DNA from: an uncultured Alphaproteobacteria bacterium
GTDB taxonomy: Bacteria; Pseudomonadota; Alphaproteobacteria; Rickettsiales; UBA1997
Length of the DNA stretch: 15,020 nt
Direction: 5' to 3'
Assembly: GCA_903927415.1 (NCBI GenBank)
Contig: CAIYMZ010000160.1
Span: 1-15,020, forward strand
Each line of letters starts with the position of its first letter. Positions within the stretch are counted from its first letter, which is position 1. This document shows, piece by piece, positions 1-7,477 of this stretch. Both the position numbers and the translations under genes were made by a program. The notes under the pieces are model-generated. The model worked only from the letters and a program-made list of their open reading frames with translations. It had not been told where the DNA came from and ran no database searches.

Positions 1-4
1 CCAA

Positions 5-33
5 CGTCATTGCGAGCGCAGCGAAGCAATCCA
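5..33. repeat. Dispersed-type intergenic repeat (short imperfect palindrome)
   Basis: The stretch has ATTGC at 9-13 and GCAAT at 26-30 as the ends of a short imperfect hairpin with a GC-rich centre, flanked by CGTC and CCA. It stands out by base composition from the AT-rich surroundings. From general knowledge, sequences of this form recur between genes in many proteobacterial genomes. That it is repeated in this genome cannot be seen, since only one copy lies in the window and it may continue left of base 1. It lies just downstream of the kdsD stop codon. Confidence 0.55.
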
Positions 34-68
34 TACATGAAAATCATGCAGAAGATTTGATTTTTGGC

Positions 69-1031
69 TCAAACAACTCCACTACGCAAACAATCATGAA
101 GATGTAAAATCCCCACAACTTTTTTGGCGTCATTTAAGACGAGCAAGCTGGTAATCGATTTTTTATTCATCACTGCAATTGCTTCAACCGCAAGGGTTTC
201 GGCGGTTGTTGTCACTGGATTTTTTGTCATCACCTCGGCAGCGGAATGATCTAAAAATTTTTGATCAATGTGACGGCGCAAATCGCCGTCGGTGATGATG
301 CCGAGAAGTTTTTTGGAAGCATCAATCACGCCCGTGCAGCCCAAATGTTTGGAAGTCATCTCAACCAAAACTTCCGACATTTTTTGATTTTCTGTGACGA
401 GTGGGATTTGTTTGCCGATACGCATCAGCTCAGACACTTTTAAAAAATGTGAGCCTAATTTTCCGCCGGGATGAAAGACGCCAAATTCTTCGGAATTAAA
501 TCCACGAGCATCAATCAAGCTGACCGCTAATGCATCACCTAAAGCCAACATCATCGTGGTTGAAGTGGTTGGAGCGTTGACATGATTTGCTTCGGGAATT
601 GCTGGTAGAACCAGAGCAATAGTGCTGGTTTTGGTGAGTTCGGACTCAGCGCGGCGAATGATGCCAATCATCGGAATCTCAAATCTTTTGCAAAAATAAA
701 TTACGTCTTTGAGTTCTTTTGTTTCGCCGGAATTTGAGAGTAGAATCACAACGTCATTTTGCGTAATCATGCCAAGATCGCCATGACTTGCTTCGGAAGG
801 GTGAATAAAAAAAGCTGGAGTGCCGGTTGAGGCAAAAGTTGCAGCGATTTTTCTGGCGATATGTCCAGATTTTCCCATGCCACTTAAGATCACTCTACCT
901 TGGCAATTCAAGATTAAATCGATGGCAGCGATGTAGTCATCGCCAAAAAAATCGAGCAAAGAATTGAGCCCATTAATTTCGGTTTTAATCGTATTAATTG
1001 CTGAAGTGATGTAGGATTTTTTATCTTGCAT
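69..1031 (-). CDS. kdsD: D-arabinose-5-phosphate isomerase (Kdo pathway)
   Basis: Converts D-ribulose 5-phosphate to D-arabinose 5-phosphate, the first step of Kdo synthesis for the LPS inner core; cytoplasmic. With the start at 1031 the protein has 320 residues, close to the roughly 328 of E. coli KdsD. An N-terminal SIS (sugar isomerase) domain carries GMGKSGH at 51-57, a Thr/Ser-rich phosphate-binding segment near 155-160 and HPGG at 187-190. Two CBS domains follow at about 205-258 and 264-317, and the conserved family ending LRSGVV is present. The frame is open upstream to 1166, but that would overlap pyrE by 71 bp. An ATG at 1097 would give 342 residues with no family-like N-terminus. 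I prefer 1031, the first start that aligns with the family. No clear ribosome binding site precedes any of the three. GutQ-type paralogues have the same fold, so the exact subtype is inferred. Confidence 0.93.
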   Translation of the reverse strand: MQDKKSYITSAINTIKTEINGLNSLLDFFGDDYIAAIDLILNCQGRVILSGMGKSGHIARKIAATFASTGTPAFFIHPSEASHGDLGMITQNDVVILLSNSGETKELKDVIYFCKRFEIPMIGIIRRAESELTKTSTIALVLPAIPEANHVNAPTTSTTMMLALGDALAVSLIDARGFNSEEFGVFHPGGKLGSHFLKVSELMRIGKQIPLVTENQKMSEVLVEMTSKHLGCTGVIDASKKLLGIITDGDLRRHIDQKFLDHSAAEVMTKNPVTTTAETLAVEAIAVMNKKSITSLLVLNDAKKVVGILHLHDCLRSGVV

Positions 1032-1095
1032 ATTTTTTGTTGAGCCTGATTTTGCCGGCTTTGAGGGGCATTTCAAATTTTTTTCACTTTCAATC

Positions 1096-1698
1096 ATGAA
1101 CCAAAAAGAGCAAGAAATTTTGCAGGAATTTTCTGCAGCTAAAGCAATTTTATCAGGGCATTTCATTCTTTCTTCTGGGCTTCACTCCGATACTTACATG
1201 CAATGCGCTAGAGTTTTAATGGAGCCAAAAAGAGCAGAAAAACTCTGCATTGTGCTCGCGGAAAAAATCGAAAGAAAACTCGGGAAAAATTTTGCTGATA
1301 TCGTTGTTGCGCCAGCAATGGGTGGGGTTGTGGTTGGCTACGAACTGGCTCGCCAACTCAATTTGCCGACAATTTTTTGCGAAAGAGTAAATGGACAATT
1401 CGAGCTGCGTCGCGGTTTTGAGCTAGAAAAAAACATGCGTGTTTTGGTGGTTGAAGATGTTATCACGACTGGCAAATCTTCGTTTGAAACTTTCGATTTA
1501 ATCAAAAAATTCGGTGCAAAAATTGTTGCTGAAGCCGCGCTAATAGATCGTTCGAATGATTTTAATCTTGAAACAAAAATGGGTGTGCCAGTAATTTCAT
1601 TGTTGCAAATCGACGTCAAAACTTTCGACGAAAAAAATATTCCGGCAGAGTTGAAGAATGTTGAAGCTGTAAAGCCTGGAAGTCGGTTTTTAAAATAA
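1096..1698 (+). CDS. pyrE: Orotate phosphoribosyltransferase
   Basis: Joins orotate to PRPP to form orotidine 5'-monophosphate, the fifth step of de novo pyrimidine synthesis; cytoplasmic, normally a dimer. The 200-residue length is normal. The orotate-binding loop GLHSDTY lies at 28-34, the ER..G..ELRRGF segment at 96-108, and the PRPP signature VLVVEDVITTGKS at 116-128. The C-terminus PGSRF is also typical. The ATG at 1096 gives the conserved N-terminal helix and lies 64 bp from the preferred kdsD start on the other strand. MetF begins 7 bp after the stop, so the two are probably co-transcribed. No Shine-Dalgarno sequence is visible. Confidence 0.95.
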   Translation: MNQKEQEILQEFSAAKAILSGHFILSSGLHSDTYMQCARVLMEPKRAEKLCIVLAEKIERKLGKNFADIVVAPAMGGVVVGYELARQLNLPTIFCERVNGQFELRRGFELEKNMRVLVVEDVITTGKSSFETFDLIKKFGAKIVAEAALIDRSNDFNLETKMGVPVISLLQIDVKTFDEKNIPAELKNVEAVKPGSRFLK

Positions 1699-1705
1699 AA
1701 CAAAA

Positions 1706-2608
1706 ATGAAAACTTCTCCAAATAATCTTGCTGAAATCGTTTTGAACAAGCGCGAGCTCAATGTTTCTTTCGAATTTTTTCCACCGAAAACTGAAGAAAT
1801 GGAAATGAAATTGTGGGAAGCGATTTCAAATTTAAAAAATCTCAAACCAAATTTTGTCTCCGTAACCTACGGTGCTGGCGGTTCTACACGCGAAAGAACT
1901 CACCAAACAATTCAAAAAATTATTGAAGAAACTGATTTAAAACCGGCCTCGCATCTCACTTGCGTTGCGGCTTCGAAAGAAGAAATTCATGAAATTTTAC
2001 GCAATTATTGGAAAATTGGTGTGCGTCACATTGTGGCTTTACGCGGTGATATGCCGGCTTCTAGCCCAAATTATCAACTCCACAAAGACGGTTATCGATA
2101 CGCCAATGAGCTGGTTGCCGGCATTAGAAAAATGGCAGATGAAAAAATGAATTTTGAAATTTCTGTTGCAGGCTATCCCGAAAAACATCCGGAAGCAAAA
2201 AATTATTCTGCAGATATCGACAATCTTAAGCGCAAAGTTGATGCTGGTGCAACGCGGATCATAACTCAGTTTTTTTTCGATGCCGATGTTTATTTTTCTT
2301 TTGTAGAGAAATGTCGTAAGGCTGGAATCAACGCACCAATTGTGCCTGGAATTTTGCCAGTAACGAATGTCAAACAAACGCGTCACTTCGCTAAAATGTG
2401 TGGAGCAAAAATTCCAAAATGGATGGGTGAAGTTTTTGAAGGGTTGGATGAAAGACAAGAGACCCGCCATTTAATCGCTGGCGTCGTCGCTGTTGAACTT
2501 TGTCGAATATTGCACAATGGTGGCGTGAACGACTTTCATTTTTACACCTTGAATCGCGCTGAATTTACCAAAGCAATTTGTCATCTTTTGGGAGTTAGGG
2601 AAATTTAA
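1706..2608 (+). CDS. metF: 5,10-methylenetetrahydrofolate reductase
   Basis: FAD-dependent reduction of 5,10-methylene-THF to 5-methyl-THF, the methyl donor for methionine synthesis. The 300-residue TIM-barrel protein has the length of E. coli MetF. FEFFPP at 22-27 contains the catalytic Glu (E23, equivalent to E. coli Glu28). VTYGAGGS is at 53-60, LRGD at 113-116 contributes the flavin-contacting Asp, and YPEKHPEA is at 157-164. ITQFFFD at 186-192 contains the folate-binding Gln (Q188), and the late YTLNR motif is at 280-284. It lies 7 bp behind pyrE in what looks like a two-gene transcript. The start is the first ATG after the pyrE stop, preceded by an A-rich stretch rather than a ribosome binding site. 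Confidence 0.95.
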   Translation: MKTSPNNLAEIVLNKRELNVSFEFFPPKTEEMEMKLWEAISNLKNLKPNFVSVTYGAGGSTRERTHQTIQKIIEETDLKPASHLTCVAASKEEIHEILRNYWKIGVRHIVALRGDMPASSPNYQLHKDGYRYANELVAGIRKMADEKMNFEISVAGYPEKHPEAKNYSADIDNLKRKVDAGATRIITQFFFDADVYFSFVEKCRKAGINAPIVPGILPVTNVKQTRHFAKMCGAKIPKWMGEVFEGLDERQETRHLIAGVVAVELCRILHNGGVNDFHFYTLNRAEFTKAICHLLGVREI

Positions 2609-2670
2609 GTTTTCTTTTTAACTTTCAAACGCACTCTCGCAAAAATTTTAAATCCTAAACTTTTGAACCT

Positions 2671-2889
2671 ATGCCTAAAGAAGACCTGCTAACAATGAAT
2701 GGAATCGTTGTTGAAGTTTTGCCTAACACGATTTTTCGTGTTGAGCTCGAGAATAAACACATCATTACCGCTCATGCCTCCGGTAAAATTCGGAAAAACA
2801 AAATCAGAATTTTGAAAGGCGATAAGGTTGAAGTTGAAATGACAACTTACGATCTCAGCAAGGGCCGTATTGTGCGTCGCAACGTTTAA
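2671..2889 (+). CDS. infA: Translation initiation factor IF-1
   Basis: Small OB-fold protein that occupies the A site of the 30S subunit during initiation with IF-2 and IF-3. The 72-residue length is exactly typical. The strongly conserved core is present: MPKED at the N-terminus, the FRVELEN strand at 22-28, a basic SGKIRKNKIRIL segment at 37-48, and GDKVEVEM...YDLSKGRI towards the end. The last five residues (VRRNV) differ from the usual YR-type ending. The gene is followed at once by a long hairpin with a T tract (2897-2982) that separates it from topA. The 62 bp before it contain nothing distinctive except AT-rich runs. Confidence 0.96.
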   Translation: MPKEDLLTMNGIVVEVLPNTIFRVELENKHIITAHASGKIRKNKIRILKGDKVEVEMTTYDLSKGRIVRRNV

Positions 2890-2896
2890 TTAATTT

Positions 2897-2982
2897 AGTC
2901 GTAAGTCGTCAGTTGTAAGTGGTAAGTCACTCTCTAGTGCTTTGCGACTTACGACTTACGACTTACGACTTACGACTTTTTT
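2897..2982 (+). terminator. Heptamer-armed hairpin plus T tract between infA and topA
   Basis: Two 32-nt arms (2897-2928 and 2946-2977) pair at 29 of 32 positions by Watson-Crick, with one further U-G wobble. The loop is 17 nt (2929-2945). Both arms are tandem copies of a 7-nt unit (TAAGTCG on one side, CGACTTA on the other), cleanest in the right arm. The right arm runs into six T (2977-2982), as in an intrinsic terminator, and the topA ATG at 2986 follows after only ATC. Likely role, by inference: termination behind infA or attenuation before topA. Architecture matches the hairpin at 10227-10325. Confidence 0.75.
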
Positions 2983-2985
2983 ATC

Positions 2986-5472
2986 ATGAAAAATCTCTTA
3001 ATCGTAGAATCGCCAGCAAAGGCCAAAACCATCGAAAAATATTTGGGTAAAGATTACCAAGTCTTGGCTTCTTTCGGCCATATTCGTGATTTGCCGAGCA
3101 AAGATGGATCTGTCGAACCCGACAATGATTTTGCGATGAATTACCAAATTTCAGCGAAATCTACCAAGCATGTGAAAGAAATTGTCGATAGCGCCAAGCT
3201 GTGCAGCAAGCTGATTCTTGCCCCTGATCCTGATCGCGAAGGTGAATCAATTGCGTGGCACGTGCTCGAAATTCTCAAACAAAAAAAAGCAATCAAAGCA
3301 GGCACGAAGGTTGAGCGCGTAGTTTTCAACGCCATCACCAAAAATTCGATTTTAGAAGCGATTAAAAATCCGCGCGAGATCGACATGGATTTAGTCAATG
3401 CCCAACAAGCTCGCCGCGCTTTAGATTATTTAGTCGGCTTTAATCTCTCGCCAGTTTTGTGGAGAAAATTACCGGGCAGTAGATCGGCGGGACGCGTGCA
3501 ATCTGTAGCTTTGCGCCTCATTTGCGATCGCGAAGAAGAGATCGAAGCATTTAAAAGTGAAGAATATTGGGACATCAAACTCGATCTAAAAACTTCGCAA
3601 AACAAAGAATTTCAAGCGAGTGTTGTTGAGATCGCCGGAAAAAAATTAGAAAAATTTACAATCGTCAAAGCAGAGCAGGCAGGAGAAATTAAAAAGCTGC
3701 TCGAAGCCAAGCAATATCAGGTTTTATCGATCACGAAGAAGCAGGCTAAACGTCGCTCAAATCCACCATTTACAACTTCATCTCTGCAGCAAGAAGCGGC
3801 GCGAAAATTGGGCTACGGCGCCAGTCGCACAATGATGTTGGCGCAACGACTTTACGAAGGCACTGAGATTGATGGCACGGCGCAAGGTCTAATCACTTAC
3901 ATGAGAACGGATTCAATCGCAATTACGCCTGAAGCAATTACTGCAGTTCGTGCAAAAATTGAAGATCTTTACGGCAAAAAATATGTGCCGGAAGTGCCAA
4001 ATCTTTTCAAAAGCAAAGTGAAGAATGCGCAAGAAGCGCACGAGGCAATTCGTCCGACTGATTTTTCTCTCACGCCAGACAAAGTAAAAAAGTATCTCGA
4101 TGAGGCGCAATTCGCGCTTTACGACTTGGTGTGGAAAAGAACTTTAGCGTCACAAATGTCCGATGTGGTTTTTGATCAAGTTGTTGCTGAAATTTTAACA
4201 ATACCTTCTTACGCCAAGGCCAGAGCGGTTGGATCAACAATTAAGTTTGACGGTTTTTACAAAGTTTATCGTGAAGATCGTGACGATAATGAAACTGATG
4301 AGGATGATTCGAAGCAGATTTTGCCTGATCTTGCAGAAAAAGAAAATCTCGGATTAATCGAAGTTAAACCGCAGCAACATTTCACTGAGCCACCGCCAAG
4401 ATATTCCGAAGCGAGTCTCGTTAAAAAAATGGAAGAGCTGGGAATCGGCCGCCCATCAACTTACGCGGCGATTATTTCAGTGCTACAAGATCGCGGTTAC
4501 GTTGTGATTGAAAAGCGTAGATTTTTTCCGGAAGAGCGTGGTCGCATTGTCACAACTTTCCTCAAAGAATTTTTCGCGAAATACGTAGAATTTGATTACA
4601 CCGCTAATTTGGAAGATGAGCTCGATATCATTTCCAACGGCAAAATGAATTGGAAAATTTTCCTCAAAAAATTCTGGAAAGATTTTTACAGCAACACCTC
4701 CGCAGTAATGGAGAAGCCGTTTCCAGAAGTTTTAGAGGTTTTAAATCAAAAAGTCGGCGGACATATTTTTGGTCGCGATGAAAATGGTGTGCTGAAAGAT
4801 TTATGTCCAACTTGTAACAAAGGAAAACTCGGTTTACGTCTCGGTAAATTCGGCGCATTCATTGGTTGCTCGGGCTATCCTGAATGCAAACACACAATGC
4901 AAATTTTTACGGCAGAAGGTGAAGAAGGTCGCGAAATTAAACCGCAATTCGAACCAAAAAGTTTGGGTAAAGATCCGAAAAGTGGATTCGAAATAATGGT
5001 GAAAATTGGACCTTACGGACCTTACTTAGAGTTAATCGGAAGTGAAGTTGCTGCCGAAGTAAAAGAAGAGAAAATTGAAGTCGAAACTAAAGAAAAAACC
5101 AAGGAGAAAAAGGGCAAAAAAACTGCTAAAAAATTGACTAAAAAACCAAAGGCAGCAAAGGCAAAAAAACCAAAAAGAGTTTCGATCCCAAAAAATCTCG
5201 ATCCGAATTTGATCGATTTGAAAGCCGCCTCTGACCTTCTCTCTTTGCCGCGCGAAGTTGGAATTCATCCAGAAACTGGTGAAAAAATCATCGCCAATGT
5301 TGGTCCATTCGGACCATATTTGTTGCATGATAAAAAATTTACCTCTTTGAAAGAAGATAATGTTTTGGAAATCGGCTTGAATCGTGCTGTTGATGTTATC
5401 GCTACTGTAGCAGAAAAAAAAGCTGCATCGCCACGCAGATCTTTTGGGAAAAAAAAGCGCGGTAAAAAATAA
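2986..5472 (+). CDS. topA: DNA topoisomerase I (type IA)
   Basis: Relaxes negatively supercoiled DNA by transient single-strand cleavage through a 5'-phosphotyrosine. The 828-residue protein begins with a TOPRIM domain: VESPAKAKT with metal/acid residue E8, and DPDRE with D81, D83 and E85. The catalytic tyrosine is Y305 in ITYMRTDS. Near the C-terminus is one Cys4 zinc element (C607, C610, C628, C634), followed by GPYGPYL and GPFGPYL topoisomerase C-terminal repeats. Between those repeats lies a very Lys-rich linker (roughly bases 5060-5185), and the protein ends in a basic tail, GKKKRGKK, likely for DNA contact. The ATG lies 3 bases behind the T tract of the upstream hairpin, so its translation has no room for a conventional ribosome binding site. 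Confidence 0.97.
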   Translation: MKNLLIVESPAKAKTIEKYLGKDYQVLASFGHIRDLPSKDGSVEPDNDFAMNYQISAKSTKHVKEIVDSAKLCSKLILAPDPDREGESIAWHVLEILKQKKAIKAGTKVERVVFNAITKNSILEAIKNPREIDMDLVNAQQARRALDYLVGFNLSPVLWRKLPGSRSAGRVQSVALRLICDREEEIEAFKSEEYWDIKLDLKTSQNKEFQASVVEIAGKKLEKFTIVKAEQAGEIKKLLEAKQYQVLSITKKQAKRRSNPPFTTSSLQQEAARKLGYGASRTMMLAQRLYEGTEIDGTAQGLITYMRTDSIAITPEAITAVRAKIEDLYGKKYVPEVPNLFKSKVKNAQEAHEAIRPTDFSLTPDKVKKYLDEAQFALYDLVWKRTLASQMSDVVFDQVVAEILTIPSYAKARAVGSTIKFDGFYKVYREDRDDNETDEDDSKQILPDLAEKENLGLIEVKPQQHFTEPPPRYSEASLVKKMEELGIGRPSTYAAIISVLQDRGYVVIEKRRFFPEERGRIVTTFLKEFFAKYVEFDYTANLEDELDIISNGKMNWKIFLKKFWKDFYSNTSAVMEKPFPEVLEVLNQKVGGHIFGRDENGVLKDLCPTCNKGKLGLRLGKFGAFIGCSGYPECKHTMQIFTAEGEEGREIKPQFEPKSLGKDPKSGFEIMVKIGPYGPYLELIGSEVAAEVKEEKIEVETKEKTKEKKGKKTAKKLTKKPKAAKAKKPKRVSIPKNLDPNLIDLKAASDLLSLPREVGIHPETGEKIIANVGPFGPYLLHDKKFTSLKEDNVLEIGLNRAVDVIATVAEKKAASPRRSFGKKKRGKK

Positions 5473-5476
5473 TTCT

Positions 5477-5514
5477 AAGTTTTTTAAGACGGTTTTTATT
5501 TAAAACTTTTTTTT
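5477..5514 (+). terminator. Weak AT-rich terminator-like hairpin behind topA
   Basis: AAGTTTT at 5477-5483 can pair with AAAACTT at 5502-5508 around an 18-nt loop, and is followed by a run of T reaching 5514. It lies 5 bp past the topA stop, in the right place for a terminator. The stem has only one G-C pair, so it would be weak, and AT-rich DNA yields such pairings by chance. Confidence 0.35.
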
Positions 5515-5581
5515 CGAATAAAAATATTGATTTCTACTTACCCAAATTAAAGGTTCGAATATCATTCAATTTTATTCGAAT
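5513..5581 (+). promoter_or_regulatory. TTCGAAT-rich region upstream of the histidine kinase gene
   Basis: The 114-bp gap between topA and the kinase gene holds a perfect 11-bp inverted repeat (5513-5523 and 5570-5580, TTCGAATAAAA and its complement). A third TTCGAAT lies at 5554-5560. A possible -10, TATCAT (5560-5565), has only a poor -35 (CTTACC, 5537-5542) 17 bp upstream. The middle TTCGAAT would overlap that -10, as an operator might. Promoter and operator calls are inference; only the repeats are observed. Confidence 0.35.
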
Positions 5582-5586
5582 TATTC

Positions 5587-7464
5587 ATGTCAGAACCAGT
5601 CATAGCTCAAAATGAAGAAGAGTCGTTACAAGAAGAAGATATCCAAATTCCAGAACCGTTTGCAGAATTAAAACAGTCTTTAGAGCTTAAGTCAGAAGCA
5701 GCAATTCTTTGTGAAGTTAAAGAGCGTAATCCAAATTATCTTGCTATCATTCACGCTAATAAAAAATTTTACGAAATTTTTGATGTTAGTGAATTTAATT
5801 TGATCGGAAAAAATTACGATTTTTTGTTTGATGAATTTGACCTCGATTATTCTTCTGAAGATCAGATGGAATATGTTCGTCTAATTAAATCGGTAAAAGA
5901 TTTTCATCCATGCTCACTGATTGTTAGACTTGATGCTCATGCTTTAAAATTAATCGGATCAAGATTTAAAGTTAGCTTCGAACCAGTTTCAAATGCTGAT
6001 GAGACGAGTCACCATGCCATTTTTACTTTTGAAAAAATGGAGATCGAGAATTTGGAAGCTAAAAATCAGGATAGGCCAAATACTACTCCAAAATCGCAAA
6101 GCGTTGCGCTGCTTCAAAATCTAGAAAGAACTTTGCGAAGCGAAAGATTGTTGCGCGAGGTTGGCTCTCTAATCATCACTGATTTACCAATTCAAGAAGT
6201 CGCACAAAAAATTGCAAAAATTTTATGTGAACATCTACGGGCTGATCGTTGTTTGCTTCATGACTATGATGATTCTAGCACAAATTTCATCATAGAATAT
6301 CGCAATAGTTACACCAAAGAAATGGTCAGTTCAGATCACAATGAAGAAAATTTAAAAATGCTTGGTGATTATGTGAATTTTCAGAATCACTTTTTCCGGC
6401 GTTACGGCAGTAAAGATAAAAAAAGTTGGGTAGCTGTTATTGATGACATTCCTTCTGATCAAAATTTTTTACCAATCGCGCATATTTATGAAAATTTTTT
6501 TATTACTTCTCAAATTGCGGTTACAACTACTTTCAACGGTAAGGTAAATGGCGGAATTTATATTCACCAGTCGGACAAAAGAAACTGGTTAGAAGAGGAA
6601 ATTGAGCTGATCGAAAATGTTGCCGATCAATTTTCAATCGCACTTGATCGCTCTGCTTCAATTGAGCGTGTAATGGTTGCCAATCATGCTTTGTTAGAGA
6701 AGACTTCGCAGCTAAAAGAAGCGCTTAAGCACGAACAAGAAATTCGTAAAATGCAGAATGAATTCGTTGCGCTAGTGTCGCACGAATTCAAAACTCCGCT
6801 GCAAATTATCGACAGCACAAGAGAGCTGTTGGTCAGAAAAATAAAAAATCACAACATCTTGGATGAGTCTTTGGATAAGGCTTTAGAGCGCATAAGAAGC
6901 GGCATTCAAAGGATGAACGGCTTGATTCACAGCACGTTGAATTTGGCAAAAATGGAAAGTGGAGATGGGGCGGTAAAATTGGAAAGTGAAATTTTTAATC
7001 TCAAAGAATTTATTTTAGAAATCATCGAAAGAAATTCTAATTTAGCTTCGAATAAGCAGATAAAAATCGTTACCAAAATTAATGAGTTGCCAACTGATTT
7101 TTACGGTGATCGCAAGTTGTTGGATCACTCAATTACCAACGTTATTTCTAACGCTGTAAAATATTCAAAAAATAACACGGTGGTAAAAATTTTGGCAAAA
7201 ACCAACGATAAGAAAGTGGCTCTGCGCATCATTGATCAAGGCATGGGAATTCCAAAAGATGATTTGGCTAATATCGGAAAAAAATTCTTCCGCGCTAAAA
7301 ATACTTTGGCGGTTGCTGGAACTGGAATCGGGATTTATCTCACCAAACATTTTATTGAATTACATGGTGGCGATGTTTTAATCGAAAGTGAGGTTGATGT
7401 TGGAACTTCCGTTACCATAACTATTCCTAGAGTAGAGCCAGCGCAGGCGATAATACAAAATTAA
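5587..7464 (+). CDS. Soluble PAS-GAF sensor histidine kinase (orphan)
   Basis: Two-component sensor kinase of 625 residues with no membrane segment or signal peptide, so cytoplasmic. Domains in order: a weakly conserved PAS-like region at about 40-150, a GAF-like region at about 190-355, and a helical linker at about 355-390. A HisKA dimerisation domain follows with the phospho-accepting His399 in SHEFKTPLQ, then a HATPase domain with N-box N518/N522, G1 box DQGMGIP at 550-556 and G2 box GTGIGI at 578-583. All catalytic motifs are intact, so it should be active. No response regulator gene is in the window, so its partner is unknown. The next gene, an outer-membrane beta-barrel protein, starts 13 bp after the stop and is probably co-transcribed. 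The ligand sensed by the GAF region cannot be told from sequence. Confidence 0.92.
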   Translation: MSEPVIAQNEEESLQEEDIQIPEPFAELKQSLELKSEAAILCEVKERNPNYLAIIHANKKFYEIFDVSEFNLIGKNYDFLFDEFDLDYSSEDQMEYVRLIKSVKDFHPCSLIVRLDAHALKLIGSRFKVSFEPVSNADETSHHAIFTFEKMEIENLEAKNQDRPNTTPKSQSVALLQNLERTLRSERLLREVGSLIITDLPIQEVAQKIAKILCEHLRADRCLLHDYDDSSTNFIIEYRNSYTKEMVSSDHNEENLKMLGDYVNFQNHFFRRYGSKDKKSWVAVIDDIPSDQNFLPIAHIYENFFITSQIAVTTTFNGKVNGGIYIHQSDKRNWLEEEIELIENVADQFSIALDRSASIERVMVANHALLEKTSQLKEALKHEQEIRKMQNEFVALVSHEFKTPLQIIDSTRELLVRKIKNHNILDESLDKALERIRSGIQRMNGLIHSTLNLAKMESGDGAVKLESEIFNLKEFILEIIERNSNLASNKQIKIVTKINELPTDFYGDRKLLDHSITNVISNAVKYSKNNTVVKILAKTNDKKVALRIIDQGMGIPKDDLANIGKKFFRAKNTLAVAGTGIGIYLTKHFIELHGGDVLIESEVDVGTSVTITIPRVEPAQAIIQN

Positions 7465-7477
7465 ATCCATCCAAAAC

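Noticed and set aside
30..46. CATGA-AAA-TCATG mini-hairpin as a kdsD terminator
   Set aside because: Only a 5-bp stem with no T tract after it on the minus strand; likely chance.
1032..1166. N-terminal extension of kdsD to 365 or 342 residues
   Set aside because: The extra residues do not resemble the family N-terminus and would overlap pyrE by 71 or 2 bp; the start at 1031 gives the usual length.
1338..1721. 127-codon minus-strand frame over pyrE
   Set aside because: Fully antisense to pyrE; composition is Ser/Phe-rich as expected for the complement of AT-rich coding DNA.
2039..2470. 143-codon minus-strand frame over metF
   Set aside because: Antisense to metF, which has all expected motifs; no signal or domain in the shadow frame.
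2609..2670. Small RNA or promoter in the metF-infA gap
   Set aside because: Only AT-rich runs are visible; no stem-loop or convincing promoter hexamers.
2897..2977. Tandem heptamers as a CRISPR array
   Set aside because: The repeats are 7 nt with no unique spacers; the two arms are inverted, as in a hairpin.
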